Made by a program: the position numbers and the translations under genes. The notes beneath the pieces are model-generated. The model was not told the origin of the DNA, made no database searches, and was given only the letters and a program-made list of their open reading frames with translations. From assembly GCA_903813345.2 (NCBI GenBank), contig CAIIXF020000010.1, positions 21,897,181 through 21,961,180 of the forward strand: a stretch of 64,000 bases of DNA, given 5' to 3'. Position 1 is the first letter of the stretch. Each line of letters starts with the position of its first letter. This document shows positions 1 through 13,320 of this stretch, piece by piece. Origin of the DNA: Owenia fusiformis (lineage: Eukaryota; Annelida; Polychaeta; Sabellida; Oweniidae).

Positions 1-2391
1 AAGGCCATTATCACATTAAGAAAACGTGTGAGGTGTCTGACATTCTTAAAAACAGTACTAGCTACAGTAGAATTACTTTCCAACACAAGAAATGATGAAA
101 TTGACTCTCATTCTATTTTGACCATCGATTTTTTAACCAGGCGTATATTTCATGATGGTATTTAATGTCTGTACATGTGACCAGGTTCATTTAAGCTTGA
201 GAATTAAGGGATTTCCCGATAATTCAGTGTGTGTTTTAACATATCACCAACATCCTGATGTAAATCAATAGACACAATCTTTACTGAAATGATAACATCA
301 TCAAAAATTATTTCCAACTTATGTTACATCAAACAGATAGCTATTTATGACTTCCTTATATCAAGTTGCAAAAAATGTTTAACATACAGTATAACTACAA
401 ACTCTTGTGGCATTTATTATTAGGAATGAAAATTAGTGTCATTATTTGCCAGTGTAGTCTCTTTGTCTAGTATTGAACCCTTAAGCGCTAAGTCAATGTA
501 TTAATACTTCATCGTGATGGCTAGAATTCTTAGAAATATTAATCAGAAGTAAATATATTTCAGTTGATACAAATTAGCATTGCTGAAATTTTTCTCGCCA
601 ATTTGTTCTTTTTAATATACAATAATGATTCATTATTACCATATTTAGACTAGCGTGGATGATAATATTTTGCATGGTTTACTTTCAATGATTGAAATTG
701 TTTGAATTGCCTTATATGAATCCATCTCCTTTTTTACTAAAACCTTGGTTGAATATAGACTAATAAAGTTAATCATAGCTAAAGCAGCTAGAATATTTGT
801 TGAATCATGGTTTGTCCATCTTATCTATCTAGACTATCTGTCGAAAATTCACCTTTATTGATCAAGCTAGATCTCATACTTATTAGATACTAAATCAGTA
901 AGAAAACCTTATTCTGATATTCTCAAAGGAAAGATTTCATGTCACTGACTGGTAATGATTGTTTAAGACTTGTTTGTTAGATGATGAAGTTTTTTGGAGG
1001 GGAGCCCTTGTATTTTATTAATAATTTACAAATTACTCCATGTAGTATATATAATATACAGAAATATGTGGAGATCATTTTTGAAAAGAACAAAATCAAG
1101 AAATATATCTACAATAAGAATATAGTGTTTCATGATTCAAGCAAATAATGGTCAGAGACAGAATGTGAACTTTGACAATATGTTAGCCAAGATAAGTTGA
1201 ATAAGTGAGCTAAAAGTTTGCCTTGTGGTGATTAAGCTGCCTTTAGTTGGAAAAGATGGGAATTATACATGATAACAGTGGGAAACATGACGTAGGTTTG
1301 TCTCTACTTATTGAGCTTAGACAGCCCTATTTGTTTCCAGTTGAGAGCCTTTATTCCCTATACTGTACTACATGGATTTTTCTGACCTTGAATTTATTAG
1401 TTATAGAGGTTTTGTTGAGATCCCAGTGTAGCACGTCATACAGTATATGTTTTATGTCTGGCAAAAATCACACATTGTGAAGATAAATACATTAGGCGAT
1501 TTCTTTCCCGGCTGGTGAGAATCTTTTTGTAAGAGAAAAATTTTCAAGAAAATGGCTACTTAACAAAGGAAATTGCCAGGGAGAGAGCATTGGGCCTTAT
1601 TTGTGATAATAGCTGGAATGAGTTTTCATTTTTGAAATATTTTTTTTCTATAAAGGGAACAATTGCTCAATTAAGTCGAAAATATAATGAGATTTTTGTT
1701 ATTGATTCTCTAGCATATAGAATTAAGAATACAAAGAAAATAATCATTTTGGCCAGTATAGTTTCAGTTGGTTTCACAATTTTGCCTTTTTACTCACCAA
1801 ATTTGGTCTAAAAAGTGTGAATTTTACAAATGACTTACTGCTTCACATTTTAATTTACAGTACAATAAGAACAACTTTTTTCCCTTTCCTCTTTTTATCG
1901 TGTCATCAGAGTTTCAAGAAAACCACTTATCCAGTCGTTAAACTTTTTTTTTTACAGATGCAAGAGCAGAGCAATGCCAATCAGATTAGGTTTTGGGCAT
2001 GTTTCGTAAATTACATGGTGGCTATTTTCTTCTTCAAAGTGCAATATTTTTACTTTCTTCTAGTCCCAGTTTCCTGGTTCTTATTTTATTGTTCTGGATC
2101 GAAGTTGGCAGTGAACTTATTTATAGCATCATCATTAAAGTGAGAAAAAGTTCAGTTCTAGATATAGTATCTGCCATCTAAGCAAGTACATTTTGATCTA
2201 TAGCTATTAACTGAATTTTGATAGACATATATTGTGTGTTTTGCTAGTTGTATATCTTTTTTCAGTAAATGTATATGTTTCATTGAACTTCTGATTTATG
2301 AATTAATTTGAGTGAACCAGATTTATATTTTCCTATTTTTCGGCAGTGTCCACTTTAAACTGCATGGTTTACTAAAACACCTGGTCCTTCG
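1..2391. other. AT-rich stretch, no supported gene
   Basis: Strongly AT-rich sequence. The longest open frames are short, have low-complexity hydrophobic translations and show no family motif. One polypyrimidine run followed by cag ends near 1958 and resembles a splice acceptor, but the frame behind it is not recognisable. It could be intron or 3' UTR of a gene lying to the left of the window; nothing here decides this. Confidence 0.4.
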
Positions 2392-2530
2392 CAAATAACT
2401 GATAACTGCATCCTCTGAACACAGGCCTCCAGAACTCGTACCTCCTTCTTCCTCCTTCTTCTGGAAGAAGGAAGGAACTTTGTGGATGATGTCTGGAACC
2501 CTGCATTCGGAGGATGTGATAACTGATGAG
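2392..2530. repeat. Imperfect hairpin element
   Basis: Left half (GCATCCTCTGAA near 2407, then CCTCCTTCTTCC) is mirrored by the right half (GGAAGAAGGAAGG near 2463, then TTCGGAGGATGTG). The two arms form an imperfect palindrome of about 60 bases each around 2460. It looks like a short foldback or MITE remnant; no clear target-site duplication was found. Confidence 0.5.
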
Positions 2531-3718
2531 GACCATATTACCTGGCTAGATATACACGCTTGCTACATACAATATTCAAGATTGCATTCACAGGTTTTAT
2601 ATTTTTGTTCCTCAGTCTTGATTCAGATATAAATCATTCACATGCAGTATTTAGCTTGACACATCATCCAAAGTAAGTCATATCCCACAATTACTTTCTT
2701 TGTCATGTGTGATTCTATTACCTTAGCATCTGAATAGAAATAGTCTGAAGCATTGTGGGATATCATAAACTTACCTGTCATCCTTTTGTATGGTGTTGTT
2801 AACTTTTGGTGTTGAATCAGTAAAACTGTTAATTTGTAATGTTTTGTGTTCACTCTTTACACAAACTCAAGTAGTTCTGTCACTTGAAATTGAGTTTTGA
2901 ACAATGTCAGGTACTTCATTTTCTTAAGATGTAAATACAATCAACTTTTTATAGTAGTTAAGCATGTAATTTGATACATGGCTGATGCGTACTTCAGTGA
3001 CTTTATATTTTATATTTCACATCAATCATCATGATAACATTTTAAATTTTTTATAATATTTATCAAGATTTAGGGTTTCTTCTAGAAATTATTTTATACC
3101 ACCACCACCAAACCACCAAGAAAAATCAGCTTAACTAAATAATGTCAACAATGATCTCCTATTCCCAACATTAGAGTAGCTGGGTGATGCACCCTCTTGA
3201 AAGTATATGCCACCCTGTTGAAGAAATTCAGGCAAGTATTGAGATATTTTCACCAAAACAGGTGAAATTAGGACAAAGCACCATGTTCAGGAAAAATATC
3301 TGTTTACAGTGTGCAGGAAATTAACTTCCTTCCCCTAGAGAAGATGTTAAGTGTTTGAGTTTCTTTTGGGATTATTCAGACTTAATGTTTTCCACCCCAT
3401 TTCAATCAAAAATGAGAGCAAATTAATTTTTCAACTTGGTGTATAGTAGTTATAAATTTAGTAACTTGGTTTTTTGGATGGTGTGAAAAAATGTTGAACT
3501 AACTTCTACTTGATGCATGATGATGACATGTCACATTTGAGATGTTCTTCCTCAAAGGGAATTAGATTATTATATACTAAGACATCTCGAATCATCAATC
3601 ATATTTCTTGAATGTATGGAGCATGAATAGAAATCATAATTGACGGAAGGATCAACATGTGCGGTTCTACCCTTTGCTAGAGATTAACATCTTCCCTCTT
3701 TGAATAAGAGATCATGTT
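2531..3718. other. Spacer without recognisable features
   Basis: AT-rich sequence with a small CCA-rich run near 3100. No gene, RNA or clear repeat was seen on either strand. Confidence 0.4.
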
Positions 3719-3897
3719 TTGAATCAGGCCTATATGATTTTTTCAATCAGGCTTATCCTTTTCTTAATCAGGCCTATAATTTTTGGAATCTGCCCCATAT
3801 AGGTTTTTCAATTAGGCCTATATGAAATTTTCAATCAGAGCTATACTTTTTTCAATCGGGCCTATATAATTTTTTCAATCAGGAGTATATGATTTTT
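3719..3897. repeat. Degenerate tandem repeat, about 25-35 bp unit
   Basis: Roughly seven diverged copies of a unit built around TTTTTCAATCAGGCCTATAT. Most copies keep the words TCAATCAGG and CTATAT, with single-base changes and small indels. It is a decayed minisatellite with no coding value. Confidence 0.7.
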
Positions 3898-4763
3898 GTT
3901 ATAAATTTCGAAGTTGGAAAATCATAAGTCAGAAAGTCACAATTACAAAGTCTGGATGATAAGCAATATTGTTCTGCTCTGTGTCCCAAATATTTAAATA
4001 TGCATGTATTGCAAATCTTTATTAAACCACAAGTTAAATGAAGAAAACACATGTTGAGAATATCCTGGTAATGACTACTAAGTCATATTTATGACTTAAG
4101 GATTTAAGCATATTGGACTGATTAACATTCCTCACAGGTATTGTTTCAAACTTTGCATGAGTGCTAAGTTTAGGAAACAATGCCTAAGTGGAATAAAACA
4201 GCCACAATGCATTGAATCTTGGGGTTAAATTCTTTTCACACATTGCAAACTATTTTATACAATACTACTTTAAAGGTACGAAATGACTTAAAAGAAAATA
4301 TTTTCAAAGAAACCTTTTGCAAGAAAGGTCGAGTTATCACTTTGACAACAATTGAACACTTATAACCATATGACCTGCATAAGCACTTGGCTTGTTATTT
4401 CTTATGATACTATAATAGATTTTCACTATCAAATTGATCAGCTTATCGGTTTCATTAGTTTCACCAGAATTGAAAAATGACCTTGGATGCATTCAAGTAG
4501 TATATTGTAATGCAATCATATTAAATAATGTGTTCTGATTGGCTGGAATTGCACATACATTGCCTAGATATATGTGAATGATAAATATTCATTTAAAAAA
4601 TTGGAATTGCGTGGAAGAAGCAAGCTGTTAATTATTTCTTTATTGCCACCATTAATTGATCATCATAAACATTAATTTATGAAACATATGTCCATATACA
4701 TTAAGTGTCAGAAAATAGAAAGTTAAATTGATAGTAGACATATTTTACAGAATTGCAATTGAG
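3898..4763. other. Spacer without recognisable features
   Basis: AT-rich sequence between a minisatellite and a foldback element. No open frame of note and no repeat was recognised. Confidence 0.4.
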
Positions 4764-4771
4764 CAATGTTT

Positions 4772-5244
4772 ACTGTTCCACAGCTGAATGACTCTATAAA
4801 CTGCAGTTAGCTACATTCAAGATGGTTGCCAAAATTGCCAAGATTCTTTCGTTTTCGATAAACCTCTGATTTCAGCTAAACTAAGTTGAATCTTGATTCC
4901 AAAAGTTTCGCCATGCAAATTAATAGAACTACGATTGTATTCAACCACAAATGAATGCCCAAACACTCGCAATATTACAGAATTTTAAAGAAAACAGCTT
5001 CACTTAGAATGACTCTAACTGAAGTTGATGATCTATGTCATCATAACGTCATCATGATTGTTGTTTGAGCATTTATTCATGGTTATTTGCCATCGTAGCT
5101 TTATTAATTTACATGGCAAAACATTTGGAATCCAGATTCAACTTAGTTTAGCTGAAATCAGAGGTTTATAGAAAACAAAAGAATTTCGGCAACCATCTTG
5201 AATGAAGCTAACTGCAGTTAGAGTCATCCAGCTGTGGAACAGTG
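4772..5244. mobile_element. Foldback DNA element with 7-8 bp target duplication
   Basis: The termini ACTGTTCCACAGCTG (4772-4786) and CAGCTGTGGAACAGT (5229-5243) are exact reverse complements. The arms stay complementary for about 200 bases, with small indels and substitutions, around a centre near 5010. AATGTTT flanks both ends (4765-4771 and 5245-5251), or an 8-mer with one mismatch. There is no transposase frame, so this is a non-autonomous foldback or MITE; an 8 bp duplication would suit hAT or P-type elements. Confidence 0.75.
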
Positions 5245-5251
5245 AATGTTT

Positions 5252-7873
5252 GCATTACAAAATTATTATGTTTAAACTAATATATGCGAGCATATTGTTA
5301 TTCTGGTGCAAAAATAAAAGACGAAAATTCATTCTCGATCTCACACATATTTGACTTTACCAGGTGCCAAAAATATAGTAAGATATAGTGAACACTCTAA
5401 ATTGATATGTAAAAGTGCTAGAAAATAAGAGTTCATTCAAATTTAAGAGACAGGGATTGTTTATTTTGTAGCGCATCCATTAGCTTTTCCTCATGGGAAG
5501 TAGTAGAAACATTCAACAACCACCTGCCTCTCATCACACATTCCTTGCTGTCTTAGTCAGTTTCCAAGATAAAAGCATCATGATAATCCATGACATCTCA
5601 TTTCTTCTCAGCCCTGAGATGCCATGAAATAATGAGCTTGATTTGGCGATCCAGGAGAGCCCAAAATTGAGGATTTTTGAGATCTTTCATCCCAGCTCAT
5701 ATTTCATTTAATTGGGGTCATTAAACTTGTGTACACATACCTGTGCTACTATCTGCTGTTAAATACAATGCTTATTATGTAATGTATTGACATTAGGTAA
5801 ATGATTACATGATAACTATCATACTTATTGACAGTTATAACTCTTTCCATCTGATGTGCTCAGATCACAGAATATGCCTCATAATATCAGTATGAGACTA
5901 TGCTTTTATAGATATTTATTCACATTATATGAGACTATGTTTTTATAGATATTTATTTACATCTTCCCAGTTCTCTTGCCAAGGCTCAAACTGAACATCT
6001 ATTCAAGATCTTCACATATCAATGTATGCAAGTTTCCATAAAAGGAACTCTGAATATGTAATAGAGGATAGGGAAATAGATATCTGAACAACAACTTATT
6101 TTTACTATACTAACCTTAAAACTCATTTACAATATTACCTTAAAACACATTTATAATATTAACTTAGATCTTCCATTTTGTACCCTGATATATGGGTCAA
6201 TCCCCTTTTGATCACGAGCCCCGTGATCACATGCAATCAATAATAAATTTATAATGTTGTCTTAAAGAAATATATAATTAATTGAAAATTATAAAATTGA
6301 ACAAAATCCAATTTAGTACTTCTGATTGAAAACTGTTTTCAATTTGATTGATGAAGACATTTGAAAAATTGAAGAGACCAGATTTAAAAATGTGTTTAGA
6401 ATACATTTTGTACCCTGATAATCAGAGCATGTTTCAGGTGAAACAGAAAGATGCTATGAGTATCAGAATGAGATAAAAGGCCCATTGTAAAGTTTAAACC
6501 ACTTTGACTTACAGGGTGTCCCAAAAGTAGCAGGACTGGTTTTGTCAATTTGTTAAAAAGTCATGTTCATATTTTTACAGAGTAACATAATATATTAAAG
6601 AAGGACAGCAGCTACTAGTTTAATAAATTATTTATATTTTATTTATACAATACGATGAGCATTTATAAAGATATTAAAGTTACCGTAGTTGCTATCATAA
6701 CATATCATTGCAATACCATTGGTGGACAAGACTGCACGTGTTCTGTTTGTCAAATCCCATATAGCATACTTAAGCCTTGTTCATGAATTAGAAATGAAAA
6801 GCCAAAAAGGTTATCATCATCATTTAATGATAGGAAATTACTATTGAATACTGATGATTTATTATGCCTGCTAAAGATTGCTATGTCAAGATAATAGAGA
6901 TAAACTGAGTTTAGGATTAGAGCATTTGATTGAAATTAGTAAGTACAGTACATTATTAGAATATTAAAACTAAATGCTCACCTTGCTTGGTCAAGAAATT
7001 GATAACTTCTCCTATTATGTACATTTAAAACTTATAGTAATTAGCTCATAGCCAACTTTTGTCAAGGGAGGGATTACTTCTTAAGAATTTCTGTGGGGCC
7101 TGGTTCACTTTTAACAATTTTTGTCCAAAAATGGCTACAATCACTTAAAAATTGTTCTGAATGGTGAAAAACTGGATCGACCTTCTGGCTATGGGCCTGG
7201 TAATTTTTTTAATTAACTGGTCTTGATCGCTTTTGAGCCTCCTATCTTTCATTTTTAATACAAAATCGAGGCTATTGAAATTACTTGTTTGATCATTGAA
7301 AAATGGAAACCTCTGTTGAGCCATTGCCTAAATTGATAGTTCTATATCCACCTCATTCATTATTTACAGACCACTCTATCTGATACTTAAATAAAGACAT
7401 AGCATCAATTATCAGGGTCAGTGTAACTCACTTGTAAAGTGTACCAATATGATTCACTTGAAAATTCTAGTTAAAGGGATAGACAATTGTTTTATCTATA
7501 ATTTAAAACCCTTGAAAGTAATAAATGTGGCAGTGTGTCACAAAAAGAGATCAAGAAAATTGAATGTGGTTCAAAAATAAAGAAAAGAATTAAAAACAAA
7601 TATCTTCATTGGGATTTGACCACACTCTGCGTGATTAAAATGCCTGTTTGCTTACCATTACACTACCATCTGATTATTGTATTTTAAGGAAATTTTTATG
7701 GATACATGTATATAAATAATTTTGAAAAGTCATAACCTTACACTACTATCATTAGAAAATGTCATTAAAAAAAGGAAATGGTAACTAATACTACCAATAA
7801 TATTAAGTCTTAGAATGCATTTCTGAGTAAGTAGCTACACCAAATTTAGAATCATTGATGTTTTGTTCAGTTT
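5252..7873. other. Spacer with minor repeats
   Basis: No supported gene. Near 5882-5953 a segment containing TATGAGACTATG and TTTTATAGATATTTATT is tandemly duplicated. At 6512-6530 ACAGGGTGTCCCAAAAGTA matches the usual outer end of a mariner/IS630-type terminal repeat, but I could not find a partner end. The rest is AT-rich and unremarkable. Confidence 0.4.
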
Positions 7874-8104
7874 TCATTTTGACAATCTATTCCTATCATA
7901 GCCAAGTTCAAAGTGCATTGGCTCGAAAATCTTCCGATTTTGAAAATGGATCAGCTGTTTTGGCACCTTAACCCATCCTACAGGACATGATTGCTTGAAG
8001 TTTCTAATTTCTCCCTCTGGAATACTTAAAAGTTCCTTTAAATATCCTAACATATTTTTCATGATTCTTACATTTACCAAATCTACATAAGAACAAATAT
8101 TCAA
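7874..8104 (-). CDS. Possible terminal exon of an unknown minus-strand gene
   Basis: An open frame of 76 codons ending in a TGA stop at 7874. Its composition is mixed and charged, with a segment reading PVGWVKVPKQLIHFQ, more protein-like than most short frames here. On the minus strand a T-rich stretch ending in tag lies near 8085 and could be a 3' splice site, making this a last exon. I do not recognise the family and found no upstream exon. In DNA this AT-rich a 76-codon frame can arise by chance, so confidence is low. Confidence 0.2.
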   Translation of the reverse strand: MNICSYVDLVNVRIMKNMLGYLKELLSIPEGEIRNFKQSCPVGWVKVPKQLIHFQNRKIFEPMHFELGYDRNRLSK

Positions 8105-8232
8105 TAATTTATAAGAACATTAAACTCTGGTGAATCTTGATTGATTGATCAGTCTATATGATTTGGGAGAAAATAGAGGATACTCTATATAAATGATTGA
8201 AAATATTTTAACCACAAATAGATTTATAGGAT

Positions 8233-8365
8233 ATCCTATGATTTTGAGGAATATCATTTTTATCTATGAGGTGATATTGATATCTTCACGAGAGAGCAAA
8301 GCGAACGAGTGCATATATCAATATCACCGAGTAGATTAAAATGTGGTCTGAAAAAATCATAGGAT
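8233..8365. mobile_element. Palindromic MITE
   Basis: The ends ATCCTATGATTTT (8233-8245) and AAAATCATAGGAT (8353-8365) are exact reverse complements. A second inner pair, GGTGATATTGATAT and ATATCAATATCACC (about 8271 and 8312), surrounds a loop with gagcaaagcgaacgag. This is a two-tier hairpin typical of a MITE. Another small hairpin (GCGGAGTATA/TATATTCTCCGC, near 8467-8495) lies just beyond. Confidence 0.65.
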
Positions 8366-9199
8366 GTTCTTATTATCCTACACTTACAAGGAGTGTACTA
8401 AATGTAGAATATCATTGCAAAATGAATTTCATGCCAAATAAATTCAATTTGGCGGGAAATCAACAAGCGGAGTATATCGTCACTATATTCTCCGCATATT
8501 GGGTGCACATGCGAGCATAGCAAAAAAGGATATCTATTACTTGAAAGAAAGGACCACAAACATTGAAATTTTAAAACATTAAAAGTTTTTAACCAATTAT
8601 TTAACAATGTTTATTCTTTACTTTCAGATATATAGCCATGGTTTCCATGACAATAAAATTGCTCTTCCTGCTCAAAGATGTGTCTTATACGAGATAAAGA
8701 GGAAACAATAGTTTATGGAGGAAATGCCAAACATGTCCCTACCTAGTCTGGAGAGAGGAATAACTGCATTATATTTGATGAATGGATTATCCATAATAGT
8801 ATTTCTTCTTACTTTATTGCCAGTTTGTTCAGTGAACCAATGAGTATGTGTAGATTATCGGTCTGCAAATTTAGTCTGTTTTATAAAATTTCCTTTTATG
8901 ACCTAAACTTCACCTGATCTAAGTTGTATTATTCACGTCTCTTATGAAGAAAAAGTATTTTGGTCATTGGCAAAAAATGTAAGTGGTAGTTCCAAAAATG
9001 CTCTGTATTTTGTAAAACTGATTGAACCTTAGAAAATATGACCAAGACGTGAATGTGTCTCTATATAAAATTGGAGACATAAAAGAAAAATATTAGAGGT
9101 TTTTCTATCACTAACAACAATGTTTTATTGATTTTTTGATGTAAAATGTGAAAAAAATCTGGCATGTTTTTCATACCTTTTTCATCTATGATTTTCATA

Positions 9200-9222
9200 T
9201 CTCTCTCTCTCTCTCTCTCTCT
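9200..9222. repeat. (CT)n microsatellite
   Basis: An uninterrupted run of about eleven CT dinucleotides. Confidence 0.95.
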
Positions 9223-9479
9223 AATCCATAGTGAGAAGTTCAAGTCTATAAGATATAAGATGACACAGCAATTGGGAAAGTTGGTCAAAAATCACTTCAT
9301 CATATCAAATGAGGCTGCACCATGTAGTTGTCATAAATATGACTGATGGAGGCCGTGGGGGATGAATTTACAATGATGTACAAATTATTCATTTATTCTA
9401 CTGTTGCTTTAGAATGAATATCTGGGAAAGAATATACGAGCTAGAAAATTTTGGTCTGAAGTATGTTTTATTTACAAGT

Positions 9480-9690
9480 AGAATGTGGCCTAAAGTGAAC
9501 TTTATCATGCATATCGAATACAGTGTAGCTACAGAATATGGCCTAAAGTGCACTTTATTTACTTATAGAATATGGCCTAAAGTGCACTTTATATACACAT
9601 GGAATAAGGCCTATACAGTAGTGCACTTTGGCATATATTTGTATTTTATATTCATGTAAAAAGGGCCTCATATGCACTTTATATGTAAAG
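9480..9690. repeat. Tandem repeat with palindromic GTGCAC core
   Basis: Five diverged copies at about 9482, 9535, 9569, 9604 and 9660 share the words GGCCTAAAGTGCACTTTAT or close variants. The centre, AAAGTGCACTTT, is a perfect 12-base palindrome in two copies. Spacing varies between about 34 and 56 bases. Confidence 0.65.
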
Positions 9691-9699
9691 TAATATGTG

Positions 9700-11893
9700 T
9701 TAAAGCTAATGGATATGACAGTATGATGCCATATAAGATTGTGATGTCATACAATGTTAAATTGTAATTGTATGACTAAAGATTCTACAATGATGTGTAA
9801 AGATGTGACGCTATAATTGTGACTTAACAGGCATCCGTAGACATACACATAATTACCTATATTTGAGATTCCCAAATAGTCAAAATACACCTTAAGCCAA
9901 GTTTCCAAACCTAAATCAGAGTGGTTTATAAAAGGCCTTGGTGCAGGACTAGAGCATTTCCCTGCATTAATGTAAATTACTACTATTATCCAATATTATC
10001 AAATAATAAGGATGCTTGTTAACAGCCAAATGAAATTATTGCTTGTCAGTGTATTAATCTCACATTTAATTGCTTTATATCAGATATGAATATCAATCCG
10101 TAGTGTGGCTTCGCTATATATTTCCCAATCCTATATCTCTAAATGTCATTACAGAAATATAAGGGATGACAATTGCAAACAGCATGTACATTTTGACCTA
10201 CCAATATATTCTTTACAATCCCAAATTATATCAAGATGTGTATAGAAATGGCCGCCATTCTTTAAATATTCTATAAATAATATAAGTTGTCAAATGTAAA
10301 TGTGTCATATAGAAAGAATAACAAATATAAAGAAATGGCTGCTATTTTCAGAAATAAATAAATGATCAATAACTACAGTTTAATAAGATAAATGTAAAAT
10401 AATGTAAAATCAACACTAATATGGTGACCATTTTGGAACCACTGTGGCCATTTTCAAAATGAGATTTCTACATCTACATCAATAATCTGCAAAAGGCTAA
10501 TAAGCCCATTTAAAGCAGAACTTGCGGAACTTGCATTCATATAGAGCATATGCATAGAAAATATAAACAATATCGAACTGGAGTATTCTCTAAATTCCCT
10601 GAAATTTTGTTCGCTGGGATAATGAATAAAACAAGAGTGTATTCTCTGATGGCGATAATTCGAATTATATCACCATAAGTCATTATGAAAATTGCATAAT
10701 GTCTGTAATAATGTTCACCACACAGTATGTTATATGATGAACGATAATGTCTGAAATATGAGTCTGATATTTATTTTCGAAAATTACATTTTATGAAACA
10801 AATGAGGCAATGAAGATAATTTCCATTTTGAATCATCTAGTCTGTTGTTCGTAAAGCAAAGAAAAGCAATTGTGGCTTATATGGATATTTTTCAAATTTG
10901 ACCATTTTGCTCCAAAAAGGTTAAAAAATAGACCTCATTTTTCTCAAGACATGCTAAAGCATTGAATATATTGTATCTACTAGGACTAGCTAATAGATTC
11001 AAAATGCCAAGGTCTCCTCTTCTTAATTCATAGATTTCTACTCCTGAACAGGGCCGAATCTGATCATATTATTTCTGTTTTGGATGACTTACATTAATGA
11101 CTGATGAATCCATTCCATTAATTTGCCTTTTACAAAATAACATCAGCAGCAGAAATATTTTTGAAATATGATTGCTTTATTAACTATGATTGTTTCACAG
11201 TGTCTTTAAAAGTATGATTCCCTATTCTGTTGTAATATTGTAAATAGTAGGGAAAAACAGCACTAATATGAGAGGTATTTTCTCTGTAAACAGACACATG
11301 TAACAGTATAATGCTTAGATTTCTAGGGATTTGGTGAAAACATTTATATAAAGCTAGATCTATAGTCGGGTATTAGCAGGATGTTAAGCAATCTTTCATA
11401 GTAAACTGCAACAGTATATTAGAGTTCAAAGAATTAAGAGAAGTTGTACAATTTCAGTTCAAATATACATATTACTTGGTATACAACTAGTTTTTGACAA
11501 GTTGATTAGAAATATTTATGCACCCTGGAAGATTTTAATGATGAATGTACATAAACCTTTGTGAATATATTACTATCAATAATACTCCTTAAGGTAGTTC
11601 TGCACTTTCAAAAAATATTTGAAAAAATGATTTGGAGAAATGTCACTTCATGCACATGTTCTCATCATGCAGATGATGTTTTTGATATGTATAGAATATG
11701 TAAAAGTAAGTATTTGGGGTGACATCTATACTTCAACAAGCCTGATTAACTTATATTTTCTGTTGTATGAAATCAAACATATCACTGAACAGATAAATTA
11801 AAATGTATGTTGTAGTGAAACCTGTATATAGTAAACATTTACTGAACCTCCAAATTTTAAAAATCCTTGGCATGTCTAGAAATTGGTAATAGT
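9700..11893. other. Spacer, one dispersed short repeat
   Basis: No supported gene. Positions about 10463-10513 (CATCAATAATCTGCAAAAGG and onward) recur in inverted orientation at about 53731-53783 in a NEDD4 intron, marking a short dispersed repeat family. On the minus strand an open stretch near 10880-11065 has mixed composition, but no recognisable motif or convincing splice sites. Confidence 0.4.
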
Positions 11894-11901
11894 ACACAAT
11901 A

Positions 11902-12007
11902 TAGTCTAGCTACGAGCCTCTGTGCCTCCCCCCTCTATTTGACTAAACACCCTTTCACACTTCTTTTGTTTTAGTGGGGGGGTCACAAGGGGTTGTAGCT
12001 GGACTAT
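11902..12007. mobile_element. hAT-like MITE, 106 bp
   Basis: Terminal inverted repeats of about 30 bases (TAGTCTAGCTAC at the left, GTAGCTGGACTAT at the right) are flanked on both sides by the identical 8-mer ACACAATA (11894-11901 and 12008-12015). An exact 8 bp target duplication and short length are what non-autonomous hAT elements show. There is no coding capacity. Confidence 0.75.
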
Positions 12008-12015
12008 ACACAATA

Positions 12016-13316
12016 ATACATGATATTTTCAAAAAGGTTTTTCAAAAGTTTTGCTGAACATGTACATGTAATGTAAATAAATATAATACATTATAATACA
12101 TTATATGATAATAGGTATGATAATTAATATGATAATTATTATCATCAAGTTGTGTCAACTGGGATTAATAGTTTTAGTTTATTCATCCCGGGTGATAAGT
12201 ATAGTTGTTGTGGGGTTGGAAAATCAATTACTGTAAATAAGTTAATTTAAGACACTTTTCAGAATTCCAGAAAAACTTTTGATTTATTTTATATTTCATT
12301 TGGTGCATCATGCATTGTATGGCCCAGACTACCAAACAATGCATGATCCAAATTACCAAACAATGCATGGCATAGCAACCAAAGCAATGCATGACTTGTG
12401 TGTTATATTGAAGTACTGCATACTGGTTAAAGAGCAGTTTGATTTATGTACAAAGTTGGATATTTTCAACTTATTTTTATTTTGTTTTATACTTTGCAAT
12501 ACTTCTAGATGACTAGCTAAAAATAAGTAATTTTAATTTCAAAAATTACATGATAATGGCATATTTATACATGTATATTATGATATGTGTTATGATTATG
12601 ATCAGTTTTTTTCTTTGTTTAACTGTATAATATTGGTACTGGGAAATAAGTATTGTTGTTTGTATGATACACATGATTGTTGCATTGTACTTTTTGTATA
12701 TTTATTGTCTTAAAATAAAATCAATAAAAACCAAATCATTTTCTGTTTATTTCAAGCTTTGTATGCAGAATGTATTATTTCACACTGAATCACAATTCTA
12801 ATCTTCAGAGTAAAACAATATCTTTACCAAAAGTTGCAAGAAAGAAGCCCATGTGATAAAGTAACTCAGACTGAATTTAGATCCTTTCTTTTGGTGAAAA
12901 TATTAACTACTTAAAAAATGTTATGTCTCACCGAGAAGTGGTGATATTTTGTTACCACCACCTTGGGGGTCTGTTTCACTCATCATTTTTGTGTCTTAAC
13001 AAATTCAGCCACTGTGTCTGCGCAACCTTGACAAGATGGCCTGCCTTTTGAAGAGCAGATTTTTGTTTTCTCTGCCTTATCCTTTAACATCTTAGTAGAT
13101 ATGAATTCAACATTTTACAAATAGTCCAAAAGGCGAATTGCCAAATCCTAAGTAGGGGAATGTATGAGACATCATGAACATGTAAGGTCTGAGTAAGTGT
13201 CCATTAAATTGAATGAAATAGCCTAAAAGCCTTGGTTACCCCCAGCTGTTACTTTCAAACTGTTCCCCATCAATTTGAGCAAAGCTGAATTAACAAGGAA
13301 AAGCAATGATAACATC
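12016..13316. other. Spacer
   Basis: No supported gene. Near 12300-12400 the word CAATGCATG or GCATGCA-like variants recur. At 12935-12960 GAAGTGGTGATATTTTGTTACCACCAC resembles, in split form, the ends of a MITE family better preserved in the NEDD4 introns at 54749 and 63221. Confidence 0.35.
12714..12728 (+). promoter_or_regulatory. Candidate polyadenylation signals
   Basis: Two AATAAA hexamers (12714-12719 and 12723-12728) follow a T/G-rich stretch, with more T-rich sequence downstream. This resembles the end of a + strand transcript. No coding exon could be tied to it, so it may be chance in AT-rich DNA. Confidence 0.3.
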
Positions 13317-13320
13317 TTAA

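Noticed and set aside
1817-2143. 108-codon hydrophobic frame
   Set aside because: Low-complexity Phe/Leu/Ile-rich translation of T-rich DNA; no support for a real membrane protein.
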